Of a stretch of 6,536 bases of DNA, positions 6,523 through 6,536 are shown one piece after another. Location of the stretch: contig CAQOYX010000083.1 of the NCBI GenBank assembly GCA_948852375.1, positions 1 through 6,536 of the forward strand. The letters are read 5' to 3'. The notes below the pieces were generated by a model. The model was not told the DNA's origin. It saw nothing but the letters and a program-made list of their open reading frames with translations, and ran no database searches. How positions within the stretch are numbered: the first letter of the stretch is position 1; the number at the start of each line of letters is the position of its first letter. The DNA is from an uncultured Clostridia bacterium. GTDB taxonomy: Bacteria; Bacillota_A; Clostridia; TANB77; CAG-508. A program made the position numbers and the translations under genes.

Positions 6523-6536
6523 TATGTTAAAGTAAG

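Overview
The window is very AT-rich, and its coding strand is rich in AAA, ATA and GAA codons with AGA as the main arginine codon. The genes are of Firmicutes type: a heterodimeric ABC exporter, a sortase and a SpoVB-family flippase. This points to a low-GC, probably spore-forming member of the Clostridia. I cannot name a species. TGA and TAA both act as stops, so the stop codons look standard.

Layout: 1-134 leader with no convincing gene; 135-1882 (+) ABC exporter half-transporter with degenerate NBD; 1972-3716 (+) partner half-transporter with canonical catalytic residues; 3753-3800 strong hairpin after the pair; 3888-3947 promoter and RBS of a separate unit; 3948-4736 (+) membrane-anchored sortase; 4800-4835 terminator hairpin usable from both sides; 4885-6477 (-) SpoVB-like polysaccharide flippase, whose start codon lies in an almost perfect 22-bp inverted repeat at the right edge.

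The main result is about decoding. Three of the four genes look broken when read in ordinary triplets: two breaks in each ABC gene and three in the flippase. All seven breaks have the same form. Each falls exactly on an in-frame CGG codon, and each is repaired by reading the four bases CGGN (CGGT x4, CGGA x3) as one residue. The rebuilt proteins are 581, 580 and 529 residues, the normal lengths for their families, with every motif in place. Where the family dictates the residue (the ABC signature glycine, the SpoVB TSG motif), it is glycine, as expected if the C is skipped and GGN is read.

I searched both strands for every CGG. No in-frame CGG is read as a normal triplet. Three sense-strand CGGs that straddle codons (TCG-GGA, AAC-GGA, AGC-GGA) cause no shift, and CGT, CGC and CGA triplets still fit arginine. 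The sortase gene has no CGG and is intact. Dependence on strand and codon phase points to translation rather than to pseudogenes or random sequencing indels. The best reading is a lineage in which CGG is no longer an arginine codon and CGGN is decoded as glycine with a +1 step, either by a four-base-reading tRNA or by out-of-frame tRNA-Gly binding at an unassigned codon. The responsible tRNA is not in this window.

The two ABC subunits should form one multidrug or peptide exporter with one degenerate and one active ATP site. The sortase would attach proteins to the cell wall or build pili. The flippase would move lipid-linked glycan precursors, perhaps during sporulation. No shared pathway is evident beyond a common cell-envelope location.
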